Part shown: in pieces, positions 1 to 5,261 of the stretch
Numbering within the stretch: the first letter of the stretch is position 1
Layout: the number at the start of each line of letters is the position of its first letter
From: Bacteroides sp. CAG:144
GTDB lineage: Bacteria > Bacteroidota > Bacteroidia > Bacteroidales > UBA11471
Reading direction: 5' to 3'
DNA: 5,261 nucleotides
Assembly (NCBI GenBank): GCA_000434215.1
Contig: HF999715.1
Coordinates: 8,650-13,910, forward strand
The notes under the pieces: model-generated
What the model saw: the letters and a program-made list of their open reading frames with translations, nothing else
The model's database searches: none
Told to the model about the DNA's origin: nothing
Translations under genes and position numbers: made by a program

Positions 1-644
1 ACCAGACCGTCTATCCTATTATAGGACGTAGCGAATGTCAATTCTCTTGGGGATTCAATATTTCGAATATCGGTTCGAAAGTCTCTTATGACGGTGGAAC
101 GAACAGTTCTTTCCTGCCGACCAATTTGCGTCTCGGGTTTTCCTTCCTGTTCCCTATTTATGATTATAATACGTTGTCGATCAACTTCGATGCCAATAAG
201 TTGTTGGTTCCGGCTGCTCCTCGTCAAAGCGATTATACGTATGAAGACGAATACGGAAATACGCAATATGATACGGAAGCATATAATCGGGCGAAAGATA
301 AGTTCAATAATACCGGTTCTATTTCGGGCATTTTCAAATCTTTTTCCGATGCTCCCGGCGGTTTCAAGGAGGAGCTGAGAGAAATCTATTTCTCTACCGG
401 TCTCGAATATTCCTACAATCGCCGATTCTTCGTGCGTGCCGGATATTATTATGAGAATAAATACAAGGGAAATCGCCAGTATGCGACTTTCGGTGCGGGT
501 TTTTCTCTGAATGTATTTTCGCTCGATGCCGCTTATGTACTGGCTACCGCGCAAAGCAGTCCGCTCGACCAGACGATGCGTTTTACGCTCTCTTTCGATA
601 TGGATGGAATAAAGGATTTGATCGGTCGCAAACGTCGTCGTTAA
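1..644 (+). CDS. porV: Type IX secretion outer-membrane protein PorV (LptO), C-terminal part; 5' end outside window
   Basis: PorV is a FadL-like outer-membrane beta-barrel of the Bacteroidetes type IX secretion system. It collects cargo from the translocon and works with the sortase-like PorU in releasing it or anchoring it to the surface. The reading frame is open from the left edge (first full codon at base 3) and gives 213 residues before TAA. Seen directly: alternating aromatic/polar stretches typical of barrel strands (FSWGFNISNIG near the start, FFVRAGYYYENKY, QYATFGAGFSLNVFSLDAAY, and TMRFTLSFDMD near the end). There is also a Tyr/Asp-rich polar loop at fragment residues 76-90 and a PGGFKEELREIYF segment from about residue 118, which I recognise as PorV-like. 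The chain ends in a basic tail, RKRRR. No start or signal peptide is visible, and roughly half the protein is missing. In Porphyromonas porU lies next to porV, so porU may lie to the left. The next gene, ispF, starts 13 bases after the stop. The call rests on recalled family resemblance, not a search. Confidence 0.85.
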   Translation, partial: QTVYPIIGRSECQFSWGFNISNIGSKVSYDGGTNSSFLPTNLRLGFSFLFPIYDYNTLSINFDANKLLVPAAPRQSDYTYEDEYGNTQYDTEAYNRAKDKFNNTGSISGIFKSFSDAPGGFKEELREIYFSTGLEYSYNRRFFVRAGYYYENKYKGNRQYATFGAGFSLNVFSLDAAYVLATAQSSPLDQTMRFTLSFDMDGIKDLIGRKRRR

Positions 645-657
645 AACCTGTTTTGCT

Positions 658-1137
658 ATGAAGATACGTGTGGGAATGGGGTTTGATGTGCACCGACTGG
701 TCGAAGGTCGGGAATTATGGTTGGGTGGCATACGCATCGACCATACGCTCGGATTACTGGGACATTCCGATGCCGATGTCGTGATCCATGCTTTGTGCGA
801 TGCCCTGCTCGGGGCGGCTGCCCTGCGCGATATAGGATTCCATTTTCCCGATACGGCGGTCGAATATAAGAATATCGACAGTAAAATATTACTCCGCGAT
901 ACGGTAACACTCATTCGGGATAAGGGATATGAAATAGGTAATGCCGATATAACGATATGTGCGGAGCGACCGAAGTTGAATCCGCATATTCCCGCTATGC
1001 AGGAGTGCCTTTCCCGAATTATGGGTGTGGAGGTAGAAGATGTTTCTATCAAGGCGACTACGACCGAGAAGTTGGGCTTTACCGGACGGGAAGAAGGCAT
1101 ATCGACCTATGCGGTAGTTCTACTCGAAAAACAATAA
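658..1137 (+). CDS. ispF: 2-C-methyl-D-erythritol 2,4-cyclodiphosphate synthase IspF
   Basis: IspF is a cytosolic homotrimer of the MEP (non-mevalonate) isoprenoid pathway. It cyclises CDP-methylerythritol 2-phosphate to methylerythritol 2,4-cyclodiphosphate, releasing CMP. The protein has 159 residues, the family's usual length, and appears complete. Visible motifs: GFDVH, whose Asp10 and His12 match metal ligands, with His44 as the third; LGHSDADVVIHALCDALLGA (35-54); DIG at 58-60 with FPDT at 63-66; and the nucleotide-binding signature KATTTEKLGFTGR at 132-144. All key residues are intact. The ATG at 658 places the GFDVH motif at the normal distance from the N terminus. No strong Shine-Dalgarno sequence precedes it, which is usual in Bacteroidetes. 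It sits 13 bases after porV and 12 bases before the next gene, so it is probably co-transcribed with both. Its product ultimately supports undecaprenyl phosphate and quinone synthesis. Confidence 0.97.
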   Translation: MKIRVGMGFDVHRLVEGRELWLGGIRIDHTLGLLGHSDADVVIHALCDALLGAAALRDIGFHFPDTAVEYKNIDSKILLRDTVTLIRDKGYEIGNADITICAERPKLNPHIPAMQECLSRIMGVEVEDVSIKATTTEKLGFTGREEGISTYAVVLLEKQ

Positions 1138-1149
1138 ATTCTCTTTCTG

Positions 1150-1797
1150 ATGCGCTTTGTTTTTCTCTTTCTGATGATTTTTTCGATTATGTCGGGATTT
1201 GCCGGGGTAAAGGAGAAGTCCGGTACATCTCATGGAAAGAGAGGCGATGCAAAGACTCCACTTGTCGAATATGTGGGTGTTGTCTGTCCCGATACGGCCA
1301 AGATGTTTTTATTGGAAGATTTCCCGGCGGTTCTATCCCGTTCTCGATCACAGGTATTTACTTCGTTGTCGCGGAATGTACGTATTTCTCCCGATTCGTT
1401 GCCGATGATCCATACCGAATGTCGTTATCTCTCTTATATCAAAATCAATGCGCAATCTTATCGTTACGGTTCTGCCGAGAAGGGCGTGAATGTCGCAAAA
1501 ACGTTGGCTCCTCTTGTATGGCCTATTCCCGTAGGAGCAATGGTACGGGGCGGATATGTCAGTCCGGGATTGGAATTATCGGTCGATTATACGCTCTGTC
1601 TTTATGATATATCGACGCAGACGACTTTGGTGATGCATCCTTTTCTTTTTGAAACGGAGCAGTCGAAAAAAGACCGTAGAAAGATACAACTTATGCAGCC
1701 CGAGGGTGTCCCCGTCGACTATCCTTTAATCGACGAGTTGCATGAGGCTTTGGTTGCGGAATACAATATTCTGCTCAAAAAACTGGGTATAAAATAA
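1150..1797 (+). CDS. Uncharacterised, probably exported protein (215 aa)
   Basis: I do not recognise this family. The N terminus MRFVFLFLMIFSIMSGFAG looks like a Sec signal peptide: a single Arg, a hydrophobic core to about residue 17, and small residues near a plausible cleavage site around 17-20. No Cys follows, so it is not an obvious lipoprotein. A basic/polar linker (20-35) leads into a mixed alpha/beta-looking region: LVEYVGVVCPD (38-48), a probable helix with SRSQVFTSLSRNVRIS (63-80), a hydrophobic Gly/Pro-rich stretch LAPLVWPIPVGAMVRGGYV (119-137), a strand-like LELSVDYTLCLYD (141-153), and a final helix (about 192-212) ending LLKKLGIK. It is too short, and its C terminus too unlike, to be T9SS cargo with a C-terminal sorting domain. 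The layout loosely recalls periplasmic proteins with a TolB-N/CsgG-like fold, but this is a guess. The ATG at 1150 is chosen because it gives the complete signal peptide; Met9 and Met14 would truncate it. It begins 12 bases after ispF and is the last gene of the rightward run. Confidence 0.8.
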   Translation: MRFVFLFLMIFSIMSGFAGVKEKSGTSHGKRGDAKTPLVEYVGVVCPDTAKMFLLEDFPAVLSRSRSQVFTSLSRNVRISPDSLPMIHTECRYLSYIKINAQSYRYGSAEKGVNVAKTLAPLVWPIPVGAMVRGGYVSPGLELSVDYTLCLYDISTQTTLVMHPFLFETEQSKKDRRKIQLMQPEGVPVDYPLIDELHEALVAEYNILLKKLGIK

Positions 1798-1844
1798 TCG
1801 GGAATAAATATCATAGTCAGCTCTTTGTGATGGAGGGAACTTTT
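1798..1844. other. Short spacer between convergent genes
   Basis: These 47 bases separate the stop of the rightward exported-protein gene from the stop of the leftward gtrA gene. Both runs should end transcription here or just beyond. The spacer is AT-rich at its left end, and I see no GC-rich hairpin followed by a T-tract on either strand, so no standard intrinsic terminator can be called. Confidence 0.7.
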
Positions 1845-1866
1845 TCAGAAATTGAAAAAGTAGTTC
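1837..1866. repeat. Imperfect inverted repeat at the convergent gene ends
   Basis: GAAC plus TTTTTC (1837-1846) can pair with GAAAAA (1854-1859) and GTTC (1863-1866), leaving a 7-base loop and a 3-base bulge (1860-1862). It straddles the gtrA stop codon (1845-1847) and covers its last six codons. Pairing is almost all A-T in the upper stem and no T-tract follows on either strand, so any terminator role is weak. Part of it simply encodes the Phe/Asn-rich end of GtrA. Confidence 0.3.
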
Positions 1867-2213
1867 ATGAAGAAATTCCAGAACGTAACGATTCCGATAG
1901 CCAGCAGTTTCGAGAAATAGAAATTGAATTTCAATTTGTCATTGAAAAGGTATATGGCGGCGTTGTTGATGAGCAGCCCTATGACCGATATGCCGATAAA
2001 CCGTGCGTATTGCATGGCGATTTCGGGGTCGTGGCTTTCAAATGTCCAGATACGGTTCAGCAAATAGTTGCTTGTCGCCGCACACACGAAACCGATAGAG
2101 TTGGCGATGTATTTGTTGATGTGGCATATTTCTTTGAAAAACCAAGTAATACCGAAGTCGACAAATACACCCGAACCGCCTACTAAACAGAATTTTATGA
2201 ATTGAACGATCAT
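1845..2213 (-). CDS. GtrA-family small membrane protein, putative polyprenyl-linked sugar flippase
   Basis: This 122-residue protein matches the GtrA/DPMS family of four-helix inner-membrane proteins. Members are thought to flip undecaprenyl-phosphate sugars across the membrane or to support dolichol-phosphate-mannose-type synthases. Seen directly: FIKFCLVGGSGVFVDFGITW (5-24), matching the family's F-x-(x)-VGG-x-G start; a second hydrophobic segment (about 36-51) followed by the hallmark NRIWTF (53-58); a third (about 70-90); and a fourth, SKLLAIGIVTFWNFFMNYFF (101-120), of the expected AKLLA...NF..N type. Length and four-helix pattern are normal for the family. The ATG lies one base after the TAA of the upstream glycosyltransferase gene, so translation is probably coupled and the two products probably share a pathway. 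No GtrB-type polyprenyl-phosphate glycosyltransferase is present in the window, so the sugar is unknown. The gene symbol is left empty because orthology to phage gtrA is not implied. Confidence 0.9.
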   Translation of the reverse strand: MIVQFIKFCLVGGSGVFVDFGITWFFKEICHINKYIANSIGFVCAATSNYLLNRIWTFESHDPEIAMQYARFIGISVIGLLINNAAIYLFNDKLKFNFYFSKLLAIGIVTFWNFFMNYFFNF

Positions 2214-2214
2214 C

Positions 2215-3945
2215 TTATTTTTCGGTTCTTATCTCCAAATTGTGTCTCGGAGAGTTATACCAGAAGCTCAGTGGTGTCCGACTTATCGCAAAGCCCATAT
2301 CGTAGGTCTTTTCGGGCAGGTCGTCGGGTATGGCGACTTTTATTCGTGTCATGGTGGTAACTGTTTCTTTGGTGGTACTTGGTGGCAGAACAAGTTGCAG
2401 ATCGACGGGGACGATTCGTCTCAACTTCTTGGCAGAGAGAAGCAGGAATAATTGTGTATGGTCTTGCCCTATGGTTATGGTGTCGGGATAGGGGTTTGTC
2501 AAGCCGAGGATACAAGAAAGCGTATCTCCTCCCGCCATTTTTTCGGGAACCAGTTCTTCGTTGTAATAGATGTCGACAAGACGGACCGGTTTGAAATCGG
2601 AGATTTCCGTATAGATGAATTTCTGTCCGTTTGCCAGCGATACGGCATTCATACCTTCGGGGGTAGGCAGCTTTTCTTTTATAAGTATTCCCCAAAGAAC
2701 ATCTTTTCCTGCGGCTTTTGTGTCGTCGTCTCTGAATTGCCATTGACTGGTACGATAGAAAAAGTCCGGCTGGCAATAGGCTGTCTTTCCCGTATAAAAA
2801 TTGTATTTCGAGGCAATGGCGTAGCTTCCGCCAAAAATCACCGGGCGTTCTCCCGCTACATCGGCTATCGTCTCGAATGAAGGACGATTGTCGAACACTT
2901 CAAAACGGATTCCCAACGGATTCCATATCAGCTCTATCCTTGCCAATACGGTCAGGGAAATGGTGATCCAGCCTACCGCGATGATGTAACGGCGTAATTT
3001 GCGGGACGCGTATTCGCGCGTATAGTAAAAAAGAATATATATCAGTCCGAACGATGCGATGATAAGCCATTGCGGTTGTACCCGGCCTTTCAGTGTAGAG
3101 AAAGTAAAGAAGATAAAAAACAATATGGGTAAGAAATACAATGCGCGTTCGGTAACGTTACGACTCTTTACCCGTTTCCAAGCCATGAAATATACCGGGA
3201 AGAAAAATGGATTGAATACGGCAATGGTGTTGAGCAGATGCTCGGTGATGTTGGAGAAGGCGAATGCTCCGTTACGGTCGTGCAGATGATAGCTTAGTGA
3301 TACCCAATCATGTGAGTACTGCCACCATAAGTGCGGGACGATGAGCATGAGTGCGAAAACCCCGCTCAAATAAATGCGTGAACGGGTAAAGATACGCGGA
3401 TTGGTAAGCAGGGTAAAGAGTACGACCAGTGCGCCGTGATATTTGCTGTATGCCATAAGCGCCATCGTAAAACCGAGCAACAGCATGTTCAGGACCGATT
3501 CGTCCTCGGTAAAACGTTTGTAACAGAGTAGGAAGAGTGCCGCTGTCATCATCAACGGAACATCGGGAACGGCAATGAAGCCGTAGAGTTGGAGTATGGG
3601 CAGTGCGGCAGAGGCTATCAGGAATATTGTTGCATCGCTGCGATGCGGGTCGCGAGGACGTATGATGCACCAGAGAATCCACAGATAGAGCGGTTGTAAA
3701 ATCGTGAAGAAAAACCGTACACCGAATTCTCCACCCATGAAAGAACCCAACCAGATGAGCAATGCAGTCATCGGAGGATGGTCGAAATATCCCCAGTCGA
3801 GCTGCTGGGAGAACATGAAGTAGTAGGCTTCGTCGTGAGCCAATTCGGTGAAAGCGGCTTGCAGCAGATTGATGAGCCACCAGATAAAAAGACCGATGGC
3901 TACGCGTTTATCGACCAATGCTTGCATATAAGAGCGGTTTTTCAT
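2215..3945 (-). CDS. ArnT/PMT-like integral membrane glycosyltransferase (GT39-type annotation) with extra C-terminal domain
   Basis: This 576-residue polytopic membrane protein belongs to the GT-C fold ArnT/PMT superfamily. These enzymes move a sugar from a polyprenyl-phosphate donor to lipid, glycan or protein on the periplasmic face. After a first membrane helix (15-32) comes the first external loop with HDEAYY (37-42), whose Asp-Glu matches the catalytic acidic position, then YFDHPP (53-58), a family hallmark. Further hydrophobic helices run to about residue 338, with PDVPLM (127-132), SKYHGAL (167-173) and KGRVQPQW (286-293) in positions typical of the family. From about 345 the chain is soluble and presumably periplasmic; its last 120 or so residues look strand-rich (see findings). 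An in-frame start at 4161 would add 72 low-hydrophobicity residues and run through the 3' end of cdaA. I chose the ATG at 3945 because it follows the cdaA stop by 11 bases and puts the first helix in the usual place; Met7 is an alternative. Donor and acceptor are unknown. The neighbouring gtrA gene suggests a polyprenyl-linked donor. Confidence 0.9.
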   Translation of the reverse strand: MKNRSYMQALVDKRVAIGLFIWWLINLLQAAFTELAHDEAYYFMFSQQLDWGYFDHPPMTALLIWLGSFMGGEFGVRFFFTILQPLYLWILWCIIRPRDPHRSDATIFLIASAALPILQLYGFIAVPDVPLMMTAALFLLCYKRFTEDESVLNMLLLGFTMALMAYSKYHGALVVLFTLLTNPRIFTRSRIYLSGVFALMLIVPHLWWQYSHDWVSLSYHLHDRNGAFAFSNITEHLLNTIAVFNPFFFPVYFMAWKRVKSRNVTERALYFLPILFFIFFTFSTLKGRVQPQWLIIASFGLIYILFYYTREYASRKLRRYIIAVGWITISLTVLARIELIWNPLGIRFEVFDNRPSFETIADVAGERPVIFGGSYAIASKYNFYTGKTAYCQPDFFYRTSQWQFRDDDTKAAGKDVLWGILIKEKLPTPEGMNAVSLANGQKFIYTEISDFKPVRLVDIYYNEELVPEKMAGGDTLSCILGLTNPYPDTITIGQDHTQLFLLLSAKKLRRIVPVDLQLVLPPSTTKETVTTMTRIKVAIPDDLPEKTYDMGFAISRTPLSFWYNSPRHNLEIRTEK

Positions 3946-3956
3946 AATCTTTATGA

Positions 3957-4718
3957 TTAGGCCGTTGTAAGTATCTGTTCCAGTTCTTTGGTGGAAAGGC
4001 GAAGTTTGAATTTCCCATTCATTGCCACCGATATGTTTCCGGTTTCTTCCGAAACGACGACGGCGATTGCATCGGTTTCCTGCGAGATACCCAGTGCCGC
4101 CCGATGCCGTAATCCCAATGATTTCGGAATGTCGAGATTGTGCGATACGGGAAGGATACAACCCGCCGCACGTATGCGGTTGTCGGAGATAATCATCGCG
4201 CCGTCGTGTAGCGGACTGTTTTTAAAGAAGATATTCTCTATGAGCCGAGGATTGACGTCGGCGTTGATAATGTCGCCCGTTTGTTCGTAAATGGCAAGAG
4301 GCATATCCCGTTTGATGACGATGAGCGCACCTACCTTTCCTTTGGAAAGACTGATGCAGGCATATACGATGGGTGCAATGTAGTCGCGCGTTTCGTTTTT
4401 GTTTTTGTTTGGGCGGAAGAAGTGGAACAGGAACCGCCATCGTTTATGAGAGCCGAGTTCTACGAGGAATTGCCTTATTTCGTCGTGGAAAAGAATGACC
4501 AGAATGATAACTCCGACGCTGATGAGCTTGTCCATTATGGCGCCCATGAGCTTCATGTCGAGAATACGGGTTACGACCACCCATATCCCGATAAAGATGA
4601 GGACACCGGTAAAGATGTTTATCGATCCCGACTCTTTCATAAGGCGATATAAGCTGTATAACAGCGTCGCGACGATAAGAATGTCGAGTATGTCTTTGAT
4701 GCCGAAGTGCGCGAACAT
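3957..4718 (-). CDS. cdaA: Membrane diadenylate cyclase CdaA (DacA), c-di-AMP synthase
   Basis: CdaA condenses two ATP into cyclic di-AMP, the messenger that controls potassium/osmolyte balance and cell-wall homeostasis in many bacteria. The 253-residue length is close to the family norm. The order is typical: three N-terminal membrane helices (about 10-25, 33-50 and 62-78), a basic linker with HKRWRF and an NKNKN stretch (104-108), then a DisA_N/DAC catalytic domain. Catalytic motifs are intact: GALIVI (130-135), SPLHDGAMII with DGA at 172-174, and LGLRHRAALG with RHR at 204-206, followed by the SEETG loop (223-227). The ATG at 4718 lies 3 bases after the folP stop, and the stop lies 11 bases before the glycosyltransferase ATG. 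In Firmicutes cdaA is usually followed by cdaR (YbbR domain) and glmM; neither is here, which fits the different gene neighbourhood of Bacteroidetes. Confidence 0.96.
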   Translation of the reverse strand: MFAHFGIKDILDILIVATLLYSLYRLMKESGSINIFTGVLIFIGIWVVVTRILDMKLMGAIMDKLISVGVIILVILFHDEIRQFLVELGSHKRWRFLFHFFRPNKNKNETRDYIAPIVYACISLSKGKVGALIVIKRDMPLAIYEQTGDIINADVNPRLIENIFFKNSPLHDGAMIISDNRIRAAGCILPVSHNLDIPKSLGLRHRAALGISQETDAIAVVVSEETGNISVAMNGKFKLRLSTKELEQILTTA

Positions 4719-4721
4719 GAC

Positions 4722-5261
4722 CTATGCTGATAGAGTTTTGGTTACGATTTTTACGGTTTCGACGGCTTCTCGCACGTCATGTACCCGTAAAATGTGAGTA
4801 CCGCCCATCAGGGCGATGGTATTGAGAACGGTTGTCCCCGTCAGGCTTTCTTCGGGGGAAGAACCGAGCAGTTTGTAAATCATCGATTTCCGGGAAATGC
4901 CGGTAAGGATAGGCAATCCCAGTGGTTGCAACTCGTGCAGCCGATGCATGAGGAGGTAATTGTCGTCGAGCGTTTTGCTGAATCCGAAACCGGGATCGAG
5001 AATGATGTCGCTTACTCCGAGTTGATGCAACCGGTCGACACGTCGGGCGAAATATCCCGTGATTTCGGCCATGAGATTGTCGTAATGGGTTTGTTGCTGC
5101 ATGGTCTGCGGAGTCCCTCGCATGTGCATGAGAATGTAGGGGACGTGCAGCGAAGCGACAGTCTCGAACATGGTTTTGTCGAGTTCTCCTCCGGAGATGT
5201 CGTTGATGATCTGTACACCGTGTCGTTCGACACTGCGTCGCGCTATTTCGGCTCGAAATGT
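4722..5261 (-). CDS. folP: Dihydropteroate synthase FolP, C-terminal part; 5' end outside window
   Basis: FolP joins p-aminobenzoate to dihydropterin pyrophosphate to give dihydropteroate in folate synthesis, and is the sulfonamide target. It is a cytosolic TIM-barrel enzyme. The frame is open to the right edge and gives 179 residues, so about 100 N-terminal residues of a usual 270-285 are missing, including the first pterin-binding signature. Visible motifs, numbered in the fragment: TFRAEIA at the edge (fits the common DTFRAEVA), IINDISGG (18-25), MHMRGTPQTMQ (45-55), DPGFGFSKTLDDNYLL (89-104), the phosphate-contact loop GISRKSM (121-127), and the terminal RVHDV (159-163). All expected residues in this part are intact. 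A Met at 5171 lies in the middle of the conserved barrel and is not a real start. The TAG stop is 3 bases before the cdaA ATG, so the two are almost certainly co-transcribed. Confidence 0.96.
   Translation of the reverse strand, partial: TFRAEIARRSVERHGVQIINDISGGELDKTMFETVASLHVPYILMHMRGTPQTMQQQTHYDNLMAEITGYFARRVDRLHQLGVSDIILDPGFGFSKTLDDNYLLMHRLHELQPLGLPILTGISRKSMIYKLLGSSPEESLTGTTVLNTIALMGGTHILRVHDVREAVETVKIVTKTLSA

Noticed and set aside
957..1607. 216-codon open frame on the plus strand spanning the end of ispF and the start of the next gene
   Set aside because: It lies in a different frame from two well-supported genes, overlaps the conserved IspF C terminus, and has a Cys/Arg/Ser-rich composition with no recognisable domain. 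It looks like a shadow frame.
1150..1797. The exported protein as T9SS cargo
   Set aside because: Its C terminus (ending LLKKLGIK after a predicted helix) lacks the strand pattern and Gly-containing motifs of type A or B C-terminal sorting domains, and the protein is small.
1827..2186. 119-codon plus-strand open frame opposite gtrA
   Set aside because: It is fully antisense to a gene with clear GtrA-family motifs. Its acidic, polar translation is the expected complement of a hydrophobic membrane protein.
2255..2776. 173-codon minus-strand open frame near the 3' end of the glycosyltransferase gene
   Set aside because: It is strongly Arg-rich, has no domain, and is entirely nested in a gene with clear family motifs. 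There is no sign that the glycosyltransferase is frameshifted here, since its own frame stays open to its stop at 2215.
3308..3880. 190-codon minus-strand open frame inside the glycosyltransferase gene
   Set aside because: It is out of frame with the glycosyltransferase and its His/Arg/Ser-rich translation is typical of a shifted frame of a membrane-protein gene.
3946..4161. Possible 72-residue N-terminal extension of the glycosyltransferase
   Set aside because: It would overlap the conserved C-terminal part of CdaA, its translation is Arg/Gly-rich with no membrane segment, and the ATG at 3945 gives the normal family N terminus.
4391..4410. Short T-rich six-base tandem repeat in cdaA as a possible phase-variable tract
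   Set aside because: The unit is six bases with under three copies, so slippage would not shift frame. It encodes an Asn-Lys linker between the membrane and catalytic parts and is most simply explained as low-complexity linker coding.

Overview
The window looks like a Bacteroidetes chromosome segment, most likely from a Bacteroidales that has a type IX secretion system (T9SS). The clearest lineage marker is the C-terminal part of PorV, an outer-membrane T9SS protein. The folP-cdaA gene pair, tight gene packing and starts without obvious Shine-Dalgarno sequences fit the same group. Genus cannot be fixed from this sequence. I see no insertion sequence, integrase, CRISPR array, tRNA or rRNA, and the content reads as core chromosome rather than a mobile island.

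Layout. Left half, plus strand: the 3' end of porV (1-644), ispF (658-1137) and an unrecognised gene for a probably exported 215-residue protein (1150-1797). Gaps are 13 and 12 bases, so the three are probably co-transcribed from a promoter left of the window. Right half, minus strand, read from the right edge: folP (partial, 5261-4722), cdaA (4718-3957), an ArnT/PMT-like glycosyltransferase (3945-2215) and a GtrA-family membrane protein (2213-1845). Gaps here are 3, 11 and 1 bases, again an operon-like run whose promoter lies outside the window. The two runs converge on a 47-base spacer (1798-1844), the only clear non-coding interval. No stretch over 300 bases lacks a gene.

How the genes may work together. 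IspF makes an isoprenoid precursor (MEP pathway), which feeds polyprenyl phosphate carriers. The glycosyltransferase probably takes a sugar from such a carrier on the periplasmic side, and GtrA-family proteins are thought to move polyprenyl-linked sugars across the inner membrane. CdaA makes cyclic di-AMP, a messenger tied elsewhere to envelope and osmotic homeostasis. FolP makes dihydropteroate for folate. PorV carries T9SS cargo at the outer membrane. The shared theme is the cell envelope, but any functional link between the two convergent runs is inference.

I found no convincing new defence, mobile or RNA system. The items most worth a second look are the unrecognised exported protein, the glycosyltransferase/GtrA pair with an extra C-terminal domain, and the folP-cdaA coupling.
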